Assembly: GCA_022701365.1 (NCBI GenBank) | Contig: JAKUHH010000131.1 | Location: 124,001 to 188,000, forward strand | Direction of reading: 5' to 3' | DNA: 64,000 nt | DNA from: Mycocentrospora acerina | Lineage: Eukaryota > Ascomycota > Dothideomycetes > Pleosporales | Shown: piece after piece, positions 31,603 through 42,290 of the stretch | Position numbering within the stretch: the first letter of the stretch is position 1 | Layout: every line of letters starts with the position of its first letter | Notes under the pieces: generated by a model | Told to the model about the DNA's origin: nothing | What the model saw: only the letters and a program-made list of their open reading frames with translations | The model's database searches: none | Program-made: the position numbers and the translations under genes

Positions 31603-31679
31603 TTCAACGAATGTACTGTTCAGAATGTTTCTTGAGCGAATGTGTTGTTGAGCGAGTGTGAGTCTTGTTGAACGAAAGT
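31603..31679 (-). repeat. Four degenerate 12-nt direct repeats in the pectate lyase leader
   Basis: On the plus strand, units like TTGAGCGAATGT lie at 31603-31614, 31632-31643, 31648-31659 and 31668-31679. On the sense strand they read roughly ACATTCGCTCAA. They fall between the TATA box and the pectate lyase start codon, so they are probably transcribed in the 5' leader. Function unknown: a regulator site series or slippage product. Confidence 0.55.
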
Positions 31680-31721
31680 GTTGGTGGATGGGAAGTGACT
31701 TGATTGCAGAAACTCTTCAAT

Positions 31722-31728
31722 CTTTATA
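31722..31728 (-). promoter_or_regulatory. TATA box of the pectate lyase gene
   Basis: TATAAAG on the minus strand, about 185 bp upstream of the pectate lyase ATG. This fits a strongly inducible gene with a leader of roughly 150 nt. Confidence 0.5.
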
Positions 31729-33344
31729 CTGAATCAAAGAAGACAGTATAGCTGTGTGAGTTGTCTAGAACTGTATAGAAGGCCCTTCTTAGAGTGTGGT
31801 GAAGCATAGTTGCAAATATTCTGCGACCACTTCCATGCTCAGTGTCGGTGTATGCATACTGACATGTCCCAGAACACGAGCCTGCCAAGCACTGTTTAAT
31901 CCGCTTGTGATGTACGAGGAGCGAGTACGAGTTGATGAATCAAATATGTCTGGTCTTTAATCGCTAGAGTTTGTGACTGATACAACAATGTTTACTTAAC
32001 GTGATCATTGATTATTCCAAGTACTATAGGAAAGCCATTATTGTAATAGTGATAATATTGAACCATCGCGCTTCTTCAAAATCACCATGTTTTCTCGAAG
32101 GGACTAGCAGCCAAGACCACTGGGTTTCTAGAAGATGTAAGCCCCGGTCCGATATGGTAGACGCAGGGCTTCTATTTTCATCACACCAACCAATCGGCAT
32201 CCACGGACCAACGCTCCGCTGACCTCGACACTAGTTCGCTCTCGCACTAACAACGCTCTATAGACCCTCCGCATAGCATTGCCCGCTCGAAGTAGTTTGA
32301 AACTACAAAACGAGATTAGATTATGCAGCCACCTCTAATCCAGCTTGTGGCTTTCCACATTGGGTAAGAAATAATGACTAGGCCCTGACGTTTTCATCAG
32401 CAACAGACCATTCGCCCTACACCTCGACTCATGCGTTTTCCTAACGCGTAGTTTGGCGCCATCTGCATAGTATGAGTTACGATATCGTGCGTCAGTACTG
32501 CCATGATGATGATTGCCTTGCGAGCTTTAACGTGTACCAAACTCCACGCAGTCAATATCACGTGCTATATAGCGGTCAAATACAGCAACTCTGTCGAGTT
32601 GTCGAATGCGTCGCAAACCGTTCGTGGGAAAACATTGATGCCATTTACGGAAGAGTCATGTTTCGCTGCGGCTCCAGGGAAACCTCTGTTTCCATCGGTG
32701 AAACCATGATTATCTCGACAAACGGACAAATCGCGCTCCATCATTCCGCGTCGCACTACCTCTTCTGCCAAGTTTCTCATCAGTCTTACTCGACAGGTGA
32801 CATTAGCGGAGCCGCATATCAAACCCATACACATTTGGACCCTTCCGAGAGAAAATGATCGGCTGTCGTCCGAGATGTATAGGCGTTGTGGTGTGATCTG
32901 TCGAGTGCCAAGCAGGGGGGAAAAGGTCAAACGCCGAATGCAGGGTTCCGCTGCAAGTAATGTCTGGGCATTACAACATTCGGGATTCCTAGTTCTTCTG
33001 GGACCAGTTTCACATAAGAGTGTCCAAGCCGAGGCTTAGCTAGGTTATAACTTTATTTCTTCGTCTGATTCCATCATCTGCCCACCTCATCTCGGTGGTC
33101 TTGGCTAGAACGTTGACTGAGAAACACTTTCCAGACGCCCACATCCTTGCTCCATGAAATAGATGACGAATAGAACAGCAGCGAATAATTAAGCGTTTAG
33201 TTGGTTATTACATCGGTCGGGGGATACAGTTTCAAAAGTGACATGTTTTAACAAGATGATGGAAGAGGAATGCAATATCAGAAAACATGGAATGACCTCC
33301 CCGCCTCTCATGACCAATTTTTTCTAATTTCATCACAATACCTT
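31729..33344. other. Gene-poor region between pectate lyase and a hypothetical gene
   Basis: Apart from the weak ORF at 32472-32858 nothing is supported. The region includes the distal pectate lyase promoter and the 3' side of the next minus-strand gene. A CCAAT sequence at about 32189-32193 has no nearby start codon to serve. Confidence 0.45.
32472..32858 (+). CDS. Weak hypothetical ORF
   Basis: A 128-codon ORF from a true ATG with fairly mixed composition (QIQQLCRVVECVANRSWENI; YGRVMFRCGSRETSVSIGET). No domain, signal peptide or membrane segment is recognised, and the opposite strand is open over much of the same stretch, which weakens both. It may be part of a decayed gene or chance. Confidence 0.2.
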   Translation: MSYDIVRQYCHDDDCLASFNVYQTPRSQYHVLYSGQIQQLCRVVECVANRSWENIDAIYGRVMFRCGSRETSVSIGETMIISTNGQIALHHSASHYLFCQVSHQSYSTGDISGAAYQTHTHLDPSERK

Positions 33345-34577
33345 CTAATGCCGCGCCAAGTGGACGGCGATGTCTGCGATTGCGCCAGTGGCTGCAATAA
33401 TCAAAGCTTTCCACGGAACACACCAGAAGAATAAACGCCCAGCAGTCAAGACACCCGAGAGGAATGTTCCGAAGTTAGAACCTGGCGTGGTATACTTCAC
33501 ATCAGGCGAGGTAATCGTTAGTATGCAGATATGTGGGCCTGGAACATACATATTGGTTTCGGTGATACCTTCGGTATATTGGGGTCGCCGGTCACCGGAC
33601 GACAATGTTTCTGTCGGATCCACGCGGATCTCTGAGGTTGGAATTGTAAATTTTCTCTTAGAATGCTCTTCGTATTCTGTGTCGGTGATTGCCACTCCAG
33701 GGGCAGAGCGAAACTCCAACTCCATCACTCGAGTTTCGCTGGGTGTAGCAGCAGAAACTTTGTAATTGAGCTTAGATATCTTGGTTTCTGTGGGCGAATT
33801 ATGGGAAAATTCGGCGTCAAGCTCAGTTGCTTCAATCTTTATAATAGTCTTCAAAACACTGTTAGTCACTGTTGCTCCAAGGTCTGAAGATGGAGTACTC
33901 GCCTCAACAGTATTCTTCACACTGTCATCCTCGGAACATGTTGAGGAAGAATCGCCAGGCGTAGTCACCTGGTCTTTCTCTGCCTCATCATTCAATTCAC
34001 CAAGCGTAGTTACTTCTTCTTCTGACTTCTCGTTCGTTACGCCTTCCCACTCCATCTCATCGCAGTGCTTAACCTCCCGCCTCAATCCTGAACCCCTCCA
34101 GACTATCCCTTCCTTCCACTCGCTTCCACACCTCACTCTTGTACTCCTCCAAGTCGCCGCATAACTCTCACGCCTACCCCACGCTACTGTCCCATCTTCG
34201 TAACGACTGAACTCTGGATACGCCGGCGCACCAGACTGGTCATTTTCGTTCATACGCACCCACACTGCGCTCGGCGCGGGACTGTTCCAGAGTTTTGGGT
34301 TGGGAGACAGAAGCGCTGAGGGAGCTGCAGGGAGGTGGTTGAACGCTGAGTGGAACGAGAAGGATTCAAATGTGGGTGTGAGAGAAATGTCGTAAACTAT
34401 GGGCTCGCCGTCGAGGATGACTTCGAGGTCTTTAGTGTACGTCTCTTCTACGTCTATGGGCAGGAAGGGGCCGAGATCTTCCGTCTTGGGCGCGGAGATG
34501 TCGGTTTTTACTTTCCACGCGGCGAGATCAAAGTTGTCGTCTTCGTCATCGGCCCAGTTGAAGCTTTGTGGGGGCAT
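33345..34577 (-). CDS. Hypothetical acidic protein with C-terminal hydrophobic segment
   Basis: Single exon, 410 residues, true ATG. No family recognised. It starts with MPPQSFNWADDEDDNFDL, a layout common in fungus-specific proteins. A moderately structured first half follows (GRRESYAATWRSTRVRCGSEW), then a long Glu/Ser/Thr-rich disordered middle (about 190-330). It ends with a Pro/Gly stretch and a hydrophobic tail near the C terminus (LFFWCVPWKALIIAATGAIA) that could be a tail anchor. It probably belongs to a lineage-restricted family. The intact long frame and non-repetitive sequence support a real gene, but there is nothing to assign a role. Confidence 0.7.
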   Translation of the reverse strand: MPPQSFNWADDEDDNFDLAAWKVKTDISAPKTEDLGPFLPIDVEETYTKDLEVILDGEPIVYDISLTPTFESFSFHSAFNHLPAAPSALLSPNPKLWNSPAPSAVWVRMNENDQSGAPAYPEFSRYEDGTVAWGRRESYAATWRSTRVRCGSEWKEGIVWRGSGLRREVKHCDEMEWEGVTNEKSEEEVTTLGELNDEAEKDQVTTPGDSSSTCSEDDSVKNTVEASTPSSDLGATVTNSVLKTIIKIEATELDAEFSHNSPTETKISKLNYKVSAATPSETRVMELEFRSAPGVAITDTEYEEHSKRKFTIPTSEIRVDPTETLSSGDRRPQYTEGITETNMYVPGPHICILTITSPDVKYTTPGSNFGTFLSGVLTAGRLFFWCVPWKALIIAATGAIADIAVHLARH

Positions 34578-36397
34578 ATTGATTTCAATGAAGGGGAATA
34601 GTGTGGAGATATATGTATATAAAACGGTTGTTTACGGGTCAATTTAATTAGATTCCGAGGTTGAGAGATGTCAAAGGAGCGTGTCGGTGACATAACTCTC
34701 TAAAGAACAAAAAACTACGCCGCCCTCTTTTTGCCTTTCCGAGCAAACTTGGCAGTGAAAGACTGTGGCGTTGGTACCTTGATCTTAGAGGCTGCAGGAG
34801 ATTTGGAGGGAAAGGCAGGAAATTGCAGATTGAGTATTGTATTTTGACGTTGTGTGAGTGGTTGGTGCGACGCAGTGAAAGACTGGTACGAATGACATAG
34901 TGATGGTTCGGCGACCATAGAAACCGCAGCTTACTGCGCTCACAATGACTGGAGGTTCGGGTCAAAAATATAGAATTGAGACAATTCGATCGGTTCGTTC
35001 ATAATTTGATCAGTAAATTGTTAGTGTTAATAATACTTGGACAAGAAGAGTGTACTGTAACACAAGGCAGCCTGCAGCAATAAAATCCAACCAACTTGAT
35101 TAACGTCTATCGCACTGATTAATCCAAGCCAATTACACCAAGAAAACTATTATACCTTGATTCCATCGTGCTCATTTTATTCCCTCTTTCTTACATTAAT
35201 AAAGTCTCATGTTTTTTTGTTCACAGCAAAAATCCAATAACCTAGCTTTTCACTTTCAATTAAGACCTAAAAAACTTGACCTGACTCTAGCTCACGACAG
35301 CACTGGCATTTAACAAAGTTAAAAGTTTGAATTTTTCTGTGTGCGAAAAAACAAAAATAATACAAAGACAATACCATTTTTAAAAGCTTAGGAACAGCTT
35401 ATAAATCATTACTCTAGAGGAAGAGAATTTATGAATAAAGAATTTAAGAACAAAAAGAATATGTATACCTAAGTTAAATAGATTGCGCACATAACTACCC
35501 TCTTGTTTGTACTTACAATTAGAGTAAAATGAAGATTTAGAATTTATTTATTTCCTTCCTAATTTAATTATTTTTTTCTCTTCTCTCTAATTTTTTTTTG
35601 CATCTTAAATACATTTTTTTTACACAGCTCAAAAACACTTTCTAGAAAAACCTCGAGAAAAATCTCCTAAACAAGATTAGCTTCATCTTTTTAGAGACAT
35701 GGTACACCGACGTGAACATTGAAACCTTGGCTAATGTTTTAAATACTTATGTAATCACACCAGCACCCAGAGCATGCCAGCGTGCCAGATTCTCTCCACC
35801 CCAGTACCACATTTACACACCCACCCACCAGAAAAGAAAAGAAAAGAGAGTGCATCAACTAACCAATCAGGCTAATTACCTACCACAATCTCTTATCTTC
35901 TACACTTTTGAGTGATGCATCAAGACTAACTACTACAATGAATAGGGACAGACATGTGACTAATTCTTTGAGATAAGAAAGGCGAGGTGAAAATATAGTT
36001 TTATTTATTTTCCACAAAGTCGATGGATGTTATGAATGGTAGATGAGGAAAAAATGCGACTTTGATGTTAATATATATAGAGATGTGAAATGATCTCTCG
36101 AGGAAGGGAAAGCTAGAAGTAAGATGGGAGTTGGTGCAATGCGATGTATGACGAGGAAGCAATGGCGTGGAAGAAGAAGATAGCATTGTGATTTATATAT
36201 CTCTAGTGGGGAGAAGAGAAAAGTAGGATGAAGCGAAAAAAAAGTAAAGAAGAGTCGTAAGCATCGTTGAGAAAATAGAAATGAAAACCAATACGGTTTA
36301 TAGGGATATACCTTCTAAGGAAATTCTTTACGTGAAAGAAATATGAGAAGATACTTCTCCCTCCAATGTCGAGTATCGAAGTAAAAAAAACGCGAGA
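34578..36397. other. AT-rich gene-poor region
   Basis: About 1.8 kb with strongly AT-rich parts (roughly 34970-35720) and no supported gene except a doubtful 67-codon minus ORF. It separates the hypothetical gene from the MFS transporter 3' end. A purine-rich stretch around 36000-36300 lies on the plus strand. Confidence 0.5.
34715..34918 (-). CDS. Doubtful small basic ORF or 3' exon
   Basis: A 67-codon ORF from ATG ending SFTAKFARKGKKRAA. The second part follows a pyrimidine-rich run ending CTCCTGCAG, which looks like a splice acceptor, so the C-terminal 27 or so codons could be the last exon of a longer gene. I could not find an upstream exon that joins in frame. Confidence 0.2.
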   Translation of the reverse strand: MVAEPSLCHSYQSFTASHQPLTQRQNTILNLQFPAFPSKSPAASKIKVPTPQSFTAKFARKGKKRAA

Positions 36398-38210
36398 CTA
36401 CAAACTCTGTTTGCCCAACAGCTTATTCGGCAACAATGCCGTGGTAATGACACAACCCAGTGTTACGCCTCCAGCAAGATACAGAACCGAGTTAATGTTT
36501 CTGCTCCCGTCGCCACCTGCATACAAATGCTGTGCGATAAGCGGACTGACGATACCAAACAGCCTGCCCCAGAAACTCGCCAAACCACACGCAGTGCCGC
36601 GAATTGGGGCAGGGAAAGCCTCAGGCGTCCATCCATATAGCACGGCATTGAACATACTTTGGAAGAAATACTCCATGACATTAAGCCCAATATTGGAGGC
36701 AGCGTCGTTGACGGTACTGAAGACGAAGATGGAGATGCCCATTAGCGCCGAGGAAACAACCATGGTCCATTTTCGGCCGACAAAAGGTGCACGGTAAGAG
36801 AGTGTGCCGAGGAGAACACCAAACACTCCAGGGAGGTAAATGTAGATATAGGTGCGGTAGGTATATCGAAGAGAAAGGTTTAGGGCACCGTTTTTAAGGG
36901 CCAAGATTTGGGGAAGAAAAGTGCCTAGCCTCACATTAGATTTCATAGTGATTTAAGAGTGGGGATCACGTACCAGCTACAGTGAAGCCCCAGTAGTCGC
37001 AGATATATGTCAACCAAACGAGAATAGTAAGTCGTGTCATTTGCTTATTCGCAAATAAAATCTTGAAACGATCGGCCTCAAGCTTGACTTTCTGAGTCCA
37101 TGTCGTGGAGAGAAGCTTGGCGCCTCCACCAAGCATGGGCTGGCCGCTATTGAGTGATTCGTACTCGCGCTCGAGAGATTCAAGGGTTTCTAGAGTCAGA
37201 GTACATTTCCGCTTGTTGTACTTTGCGACGTTGTGCAGAACTTGAATTGCTTTGGCGTCTTGGCCACGGTACAGGAGGAACTTGGGCGATTCTTGAAATC
37301 GGAAAACGACAAAGCGAAGGAAGAAGATGAAAAGTGTCAGGCCGCCGAGAGTGAAGAGAAGATATCGCCATCCCATGTTACTTTCTTTAGTACAGCATGC
37401 TTCTCCCGATGCAACATTGTGGCATGATGGCAGAGGATTTGATTCGGAAAAGTTTGGACTGCAAGAGTAGTTTGGGATGAAGCCATAGGCGATGACACTG
37501 CAGATGACAACTCCAATAGGCTGAAATATTGATAGCAAAGGCAGGAGGTATCGCTTACTCTGAGGTGTGAACTCGAGGGTGATGGTAGTGTCAATGGGAA
37601 TGTTGCCTCCGACGCCAAATCCAGTGAATGCCGTAAGGACGAGGATAGCGCTGTAGCTGCTGGGTGCGCCAATACACAGACCAAAGGCCGAAGAAATGAG
37701 GACAGTGAGATTGAAAGCCCATTGGCGGCCGATGATGTCGACTAGAACACCCCAGACGAAGGCGCCAGCTGTGAGCCCTGCAGAGAAGGCGGTTGAGAGG
37801 TTGCCCGTCTGATTGACTCCAAATCCAAGCTCTTGTTGCATTGGTGAAAGAACAAGGCCGAATGCTTGTGCCCACATGAGATCGATGAGGTAGCCGAAAC
37901 CACAGAGCGCCCAGAGAGACCACTGATATCTCCCCATGCCCATGGCATCAAGCTCGCGATTGACGAGAATACATTTCTTTTCGTAGAGCGTAGTACCTTC
38001 CTTGAGCTCCTCAGCAAGTGACTTTGATCGCTCGTCTTGAAGTCTGCCAACACCGGGTTCGTCTTTTTTCTCGTGGTCCATGGCGGTCGTCATGGTGATG
38101 GGCCTTATCTCGTCGAGGGAATCGTACTCGGCCCTCGAAGACGAGGCATAGGGCGCCTCGTTATATAGCAAGGCTTGTGCCTCGCTCGCCTCTACGGAAC
38201 TACGTGACAT
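36398..38210 (-). CDS. Major facilitator superfamily transporter
   Basis: Two exons (36974-38210, 36398-36924) with a 49-nt intron give 587 residues. Seen: a cytosolic N terminus of about 100 residues; TM1 near GFGYLIDLMWAQAF; the MFS loop 2-3 signature-like GVLVDIIGRQWAF; GFGVGGNIPIDTTITLEF with an acidic residue in TM4 region; a Cys-containing extracellular loop (CSPNFSESNPLPSCHN); FRFQESPKFLLYRGQ after TM6; and a second half with FVGRKWTMVV and YGWTPEAFPAPIRGTACGL. The sugar-transporter-like PESP pattern (QESPKFL) and the overall style suggest the sugar/metabolite:proton symporter or SV2-like branch. Substrate unknown. The intron junction gives YWGFTVAG-TFLPQIL. The gene is divergent from NOP4, 1.03 kb away. 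Confidence 0.9.
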
Positions 38211-39239
38211 TTTTACTACAGTTTAGCGCTTCAAAGCCAAAACAAATGACAAGTGCAACGTTGTTTGGCGTTTGCCCCTCACATCGCATGCCGTGTAGCA
38301 TTATGCAGTACGTCACAAACCGTAATCGATGGTTGCTAGAGCCGCATGTGGCAGAGGCTAGGCGGGTTGCAGTAAGATCGTCACTGTTGGTGATGGTCAT
38401 GCATGTCAATGGGCTCGAGGGAAGGATGCGAATGTTGGAGAACGGCGTCAGAGACTGTGAGATGATGGTGGATCCAAGATTCTAGTGTATCGCCAGACGG
38501 TAGGGCTGGAGAGACACCAAGTACGGAGGGCGGCGAGGCCGAGGAGTTTGCGGCGCGGAAGTGATCTGGCGATTCAGGGCTTGGCTTGGGAGTGAATTGA
38601 AAACGTGAAGATGCTGGATCTCTAGCCGTGAGAGTTACTGTCAGTCAAGACAGCCGTCTGGTGCTGGCCTGAACCGCCTGTGAGTACCCTGGACCATGAC
38701 AAGGCAGTACCGTGTACAAACGTAGTCGTATTTACAGAGTCACCAGTGCCCAAATATTACCTCACCGGCAGAAGTTGGATTTGACTCGACACGATGACGC
38801 TGTTTCTTGGAGCATTGTCCGTAGCCTCAAACTGGCTGCCACGAGTAGACGTACGAGACATGTCTGTCTTTGAGCGATGCATCAATTGCCTCCTTTGGCA
38901 ACAACAGTGATTCGCATCTCCTTTCACATAAGACGAAGGAGGCTGGCTGCATTTGATGCAGCCCATATCGCGACCAAAAGGAACATATTGAACACTCTTT
39001 TCGCAGCTGACGACTGTAACGAGTGCTCTCGAGGAGGTTGTCGCGTTGCTGCAAGACATGCGCGAGGCATCTTGCCGCCCGGAGAAGATGGACGGTGAGT
39101 GGTCAGGCCCCGCCCCACATGCTCGTGCCGCCAAGGATGCGCGGCAGAAATAGTCGCCGGAAAGTTTACAACTTTTTTTTGGCCCAGCGACGAATCTAGC
39201 TCTTGCAACAAACGCCGTTTCCAACCACCCACTGCAACA
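38211..39239. promoter_or_regulatory. Divergent MFS transporter/NOP4 region
   Basis: 1.03 kb between two start codons. No separate gene is supported; the long minus-strand ORF here starts only at TTG and overlaps the NOP4 5' end. It contains one CCGAGG at 38539-38544 and, near the right end, a probable 5'-UTR intron of NOP4. Confidence 0.5.
39095..39187 (+). other. Probable 5'-UTR intron of NOP4
   Basis: GTGAGT at 39095 and a T-rich run ending GGCCCAG at 39187 form a strong donor/acceptor pair 53 nt upstream of the NOP4 start codon. An ATG at 39088 upstream of the donor would be out of frame with NOP4, so the intron more likely lies in the leader than in the coding region. Confidence 0.4.
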
Positions 39240-41501
39240 ATGGCACCCCGTAGAAAGCGACAAAGGCTCTCCGAAGACGGCGCCGAGGCTGTCACCGCCA
39301 CCGCCGTCGCCGATGTCGAGCAGCCGCAGCCGCCCTCAGCAGCCCGCGACGCTGCGCCTGCCAAAGGAAAGGAAAATGCGCGCCGCCAGCTCTTCGTGCG
39401 CGGACTGGCCTCGACCGTCACGACGCAGGACCTGACCGACTACTTCTCCGAATCCTACCCCATCAAGCACGCGCTCGTCGTGCTGGACAAGGAGACCAAG
39501 GAATCAAAGGGCTACGGCTTCGTCACCTTTGCCGACGTCGAGGACGCCCAGCGCGCACGCGAGGAGCTCCACAACACCAAGCTACAGGGCAAGAAGATCA
39601 GCATCGAGGGCGCCGAGGCCCGACAGCGCGAGGGCGAGACGGACCGCGTCAAGGTCGGCGACCGCCTCAAGGCCGAGCGCGAGCAGGCCAAGAAGGACAA
39701 CCAGACGCCCAAGCTGATCATTCGCAACCTGCCATGGAGCATTGCCAAGCCCGAGGACCTGCAGAAGCACTTCCGCAGCTACGGCAAGGTCAACTTCATC
39801 AACCTGCCCAAGAAGCCCTCGGGCGAGCTGCGCGGTTTCGCTTTTGTGTCGCTGCGTGGGCGCAAGAACGCCGAGAAGGCCATTCTCGAGCTCAATGGCA
39901 AAGAGATTGACGGCCGCCAGATTGCCGTCGATTGGGCCGTCGACAGGGACGCATGGCAGACACTGCAGAAGACGGAGCAGGAGGGCGAGGATCAGGATAT
40001 GAGCGACGCCGAGAGCTCGGTGGTCAGTTCGGACGAGGACTCGGATGAAGATGGCAGCGATGAAGACGAGGATGAGGACGAGGACATGGATGACGACGAC
40101 AGCAACACCGACTACGACGAAGACGACGACGAAGACATCTCCGACGGCGGCATGGAGATCGATGATGAGCCCAAGCCCAAACGCCCAGAGTACACAATCT
40201 TCGTTCGCAACTTGCCTTTCACCGTCGATGACCAAAGCCTCATGGAACACTTTAAGCAGTTCGGTGGCGTCCGCTTCGCCCGTGTCGTCCTTGACCGCGA
40301 CACCGAGCGCCCCAAGGGCACGGGCTTCGTTTCCTTCTTCAGCGAAGAGGACATGATCAACTGCCTCAAGGGTGTCCCCCGCACCACGCTCAAGACCAAG
40401 ACAACCGACCGCAAGGACGGCACAACAATCACAGTTACGCACTCCGTCCTCGAAGACGGCGAGCAAGACCCTTCAGGCAGATACACAATCGATGGCCGCG
40501 TTCTGCAACTCAGCCGCGCTGTCGACAAGAACGAAGCCACACGCCTGACCACAGAGAACGCCACCACACGCTTCAACCGTGACAAGGACAAGCGCCGCCT
40601 CTACCTACTCTCTGAAGGCACAATCGCTTCCAACACCCCCCTCTACCAACAACTCTCCCCCTCTGAGGTCAAAATGCGTGAAGACAGTGCCACCCTCCGC
40701 CGCAAGCAGATCCAGGAAAATCCATCTCTTCATCTTTCCCTCACACGTCTCTCAATCCGTAACATTCCCCGCAGCATCACCTCCAAGGACCTGAAGCAGC
40801 TTGCTCGACAGGCCGTGGTTGGTTTCGCTGCTGACGTCAAGGCTGGCAAGCGTTCCAAGCTCAACCGCGAAGAAACTATCCGCGGTGGCGAAGCCATGCT
40901 CGTCGCTGAGAAGATGCGTAAGAAGCGTGGTGTAGGAATTGTCAAGCAAGCCAAGGTCGTCTTCGAGACCCCTGCCGGCAGCAAAGTCGCTGAAGACACA
41001 GGCGCAGGACGCAGTCGTGGATACGGTTTCATAGAGTACTACACCCACCGTAACGCGCTCATGGGTCTGCGCTGGCTCAATGGCCATGCCGTAGACTACA
41101 AAGTCAAGGGCGAGACGCCCAAGAGCAAAAAGGCCGCCAAAGAGGCCATGGAAGACAAGCGCAAACGCCTAATTGTCGAATTCGCCATTGAAAACGCAAA
41201 CGTCGTGAGTCGCCGCTCAGACCGCGAAGAAAAGTCAAAAGACGCGCCCCCCAAATCAAACACAGACGGCCAGTCGGACGAACCCGAGCAAAAGTCGGCT
41301 GCCAAAGCAAACGGAAAGGGTGGCAACAAGAGGAAACGCGATGCCAAGGACTCTAGCAAAGACTCCCGCAAAACCAAAACAGACAAGAAGAGCGCCGAAG
41401 GGAACGCCGAGACAGAAGAAGACAAAGGCAAGCTCGCGCAACGGACAAGAATCATTGCAAAGAAGAGACAAGCCCGCAAGGCGAAGAGGACGGGCAAGTA
41501 A
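39240..41501 (+). CDS. NOP4: Nucleolar RNA-binding protein Nop4 (RBM28 homologue)
   Basis: Single exon, 753 residues from ATG 39240; the frame extends upstream only from GTG. Nop4 is a nucleolar four-RRM protein needed for 27S pre-rRNA processing and 60S subunit assembly. Seen: RRM1 about 49-125 (LFVRGLASTVTTQDLTDYF; GYGFVTF); RRM2 about 161-238 (LIIRNLPWSIAKPEDLQKHF; RGFAFVSL); an acidic Asp/Glu linker about 260-305; RRM3 from about 317 (IFVRNLPFTVDDQSLMEHF; KGTGFVSF); and RRM4 about 500-620 (LSIRNIPRSITSKDLKQLA; RGYGFIEY). It ends in a Lys/Arg-rich nucleolar tail (KKRQARKAKRTGK). Length fits fungal Nop4 (685-750). Confidence 0.95.
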   Translation: MAPRRKRQRLSEDGAEAVTATAVADVEQPQPPSAARDAAPAKGKENARRQLFVRGLASTVTTQDLTDYFSESYPIKHALVVLDKETKESKGYGFVTFADVEDAQRAREELHNTKLQGKKISIEGAEARQREGETDRVKVGDRLKAEREQAKKDNQTPKLIIRNLPWSIAKPEDLQKHFRSYGKVNFINLPKKPSGELRGFAFVSLRGRKNAEKAILELNGKEIDGRQIAVDWAVDRDAWQTLQKTEQEGEDQDMSDAESSVVSSDEDSDEDGSDEDEDEDEDMDDDDSNTDYDEDDDEDISDGGMEIDDEPKPKRPEYTIFVRNLPFTVDDQSLMEHFKQFGGVRFARVVLDRDTERPKGTGFVSFFSEEDMINCLKGVPRTTLKTKTTDRKDGTTITVTHSVLEDGEQDPSGRYTIDGRVLQLSRAVDKNEATRLTTENATTRFNRDKDKRRLYLLSEGTIASNTPLYQQLSPSEVKMREDSATLRRKQIQENPSLHLSLTRLSIRNIPRSITSKDLKQLARQAVVGFAADVKAGKRSKLNREETIRGGEAMLVAEKMRKKRGVGIVKQAKVVFETPAGSKVAEDTGAGRSRGYGFIEYYTHRNALMGLRWLNGHAVDYKVKGETPKSKKAAKEAMEDKRKRLIVEFAIENANVVSRRSDREEKSKDAPPKSNTDGQSDEPEQKSAAKANGKGGNKRKRDAKDSSKDSRKTKTDKKSAEGNAETEEDKGKLAQRTRIIAKKRQARKAKRTGK

Positions 41502-42290
41502 AGGAAATGATATAGGCTGAAGTTGAGGGGTTTGTGAAGCAGTGTAGCGTGCTATGTATATTTTTTTTCTTGTTCTCCATCGAGGCATATCGGTTATTCA
41601 GGATTAAAATGGGAAGAAAAAGTCTCGTCAATCGCATTGTGTTGTTCATGTCCTATTCTATCCATGAGTATGTGAGTGAGTGAGTGGCGGGGATTTTTTT
41701 TTTCAGTGAAGAGAAAACAAGGCTTTATATATGTAGATACTTGGATGATTGTATCTATGGATGGATGGAAAGTATCATTTTTGATCAGACAATAGAAATC
41801 CAATCTTAATTCTTAGTTACTAGTCCATACAAACACTGACTTTTCTTCTTCTTCTCACCATCACATTTTTTTTTCCACAAGTCATTGTATAAGAATGTCG
41901 CCGATACGGTGGAGACACATACATTACATCATAAGACAAGACAAGACAAGACAAGGAAGCAGAGCTCGAGCAAGCAAACAGTGACGATAAAGTATAGAAA
42001 ATTATATGAGAAGAAAAATATTCGGAGAGAGGGGGGTATCTGGCGACTATACAAAACCAAGGTTTACACTGCCAATCCAAAAAATAATGATCCCATTTCA
42101 TCCACCAAGTAAGCAAGCCGAAAAAAAGTCCATAATTCATGCCGCCATGAGATAAAAAACATATACATTCAAGTCCATTTTCCTCCGTAAAACTCATCAT
42201 GAAGAGAAGAAGAAAAAAACTTGATGCCGCAAATTTGACGCCTAGGCATAAGAAAAACATAGCACTCATCTAGAGCGCACAAGCATGCTC
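41502..42290. other. Convergent spacer NOP4/dynein with AAGAC microsatellite
   Basis: 0.79 kb between two stop codons with no gene. A pentanucleotide run (about four ACAAG/AAGAC units) lies near 41933-41955, and T-runs occur at 41560 and 41693. Confidence 0.55.

Noticed and set aside
34648..34965. 105-codon minus ORF upstream of the hypothetical gene
   Set aside because: Its composition is low in structure and it overlaps another equally open frame.
38877..39098. 73-codon plus ORF upstream of NOP4
   Set aside because: It has a true ATG, but the frame ends at what looks like the splice donor of a NOP4 leader intron. Arg-rich composition and no homology suggest non-coding leader.
38757..39263. 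168-codon minus-strand ORF between the MFS gene and NOP4
   Set aside because: It starts at TTG, overlaps the NOP4 start antisense, and its Cys/Ser-rich composition matches no family.
39582..40466. 294-codon minus ORF across NOP4
   Set aside because: It is a shadow of the acidic linker and RRM coding sequence; the repeated Val/Phe run is the complement of GAC/GAA codons.
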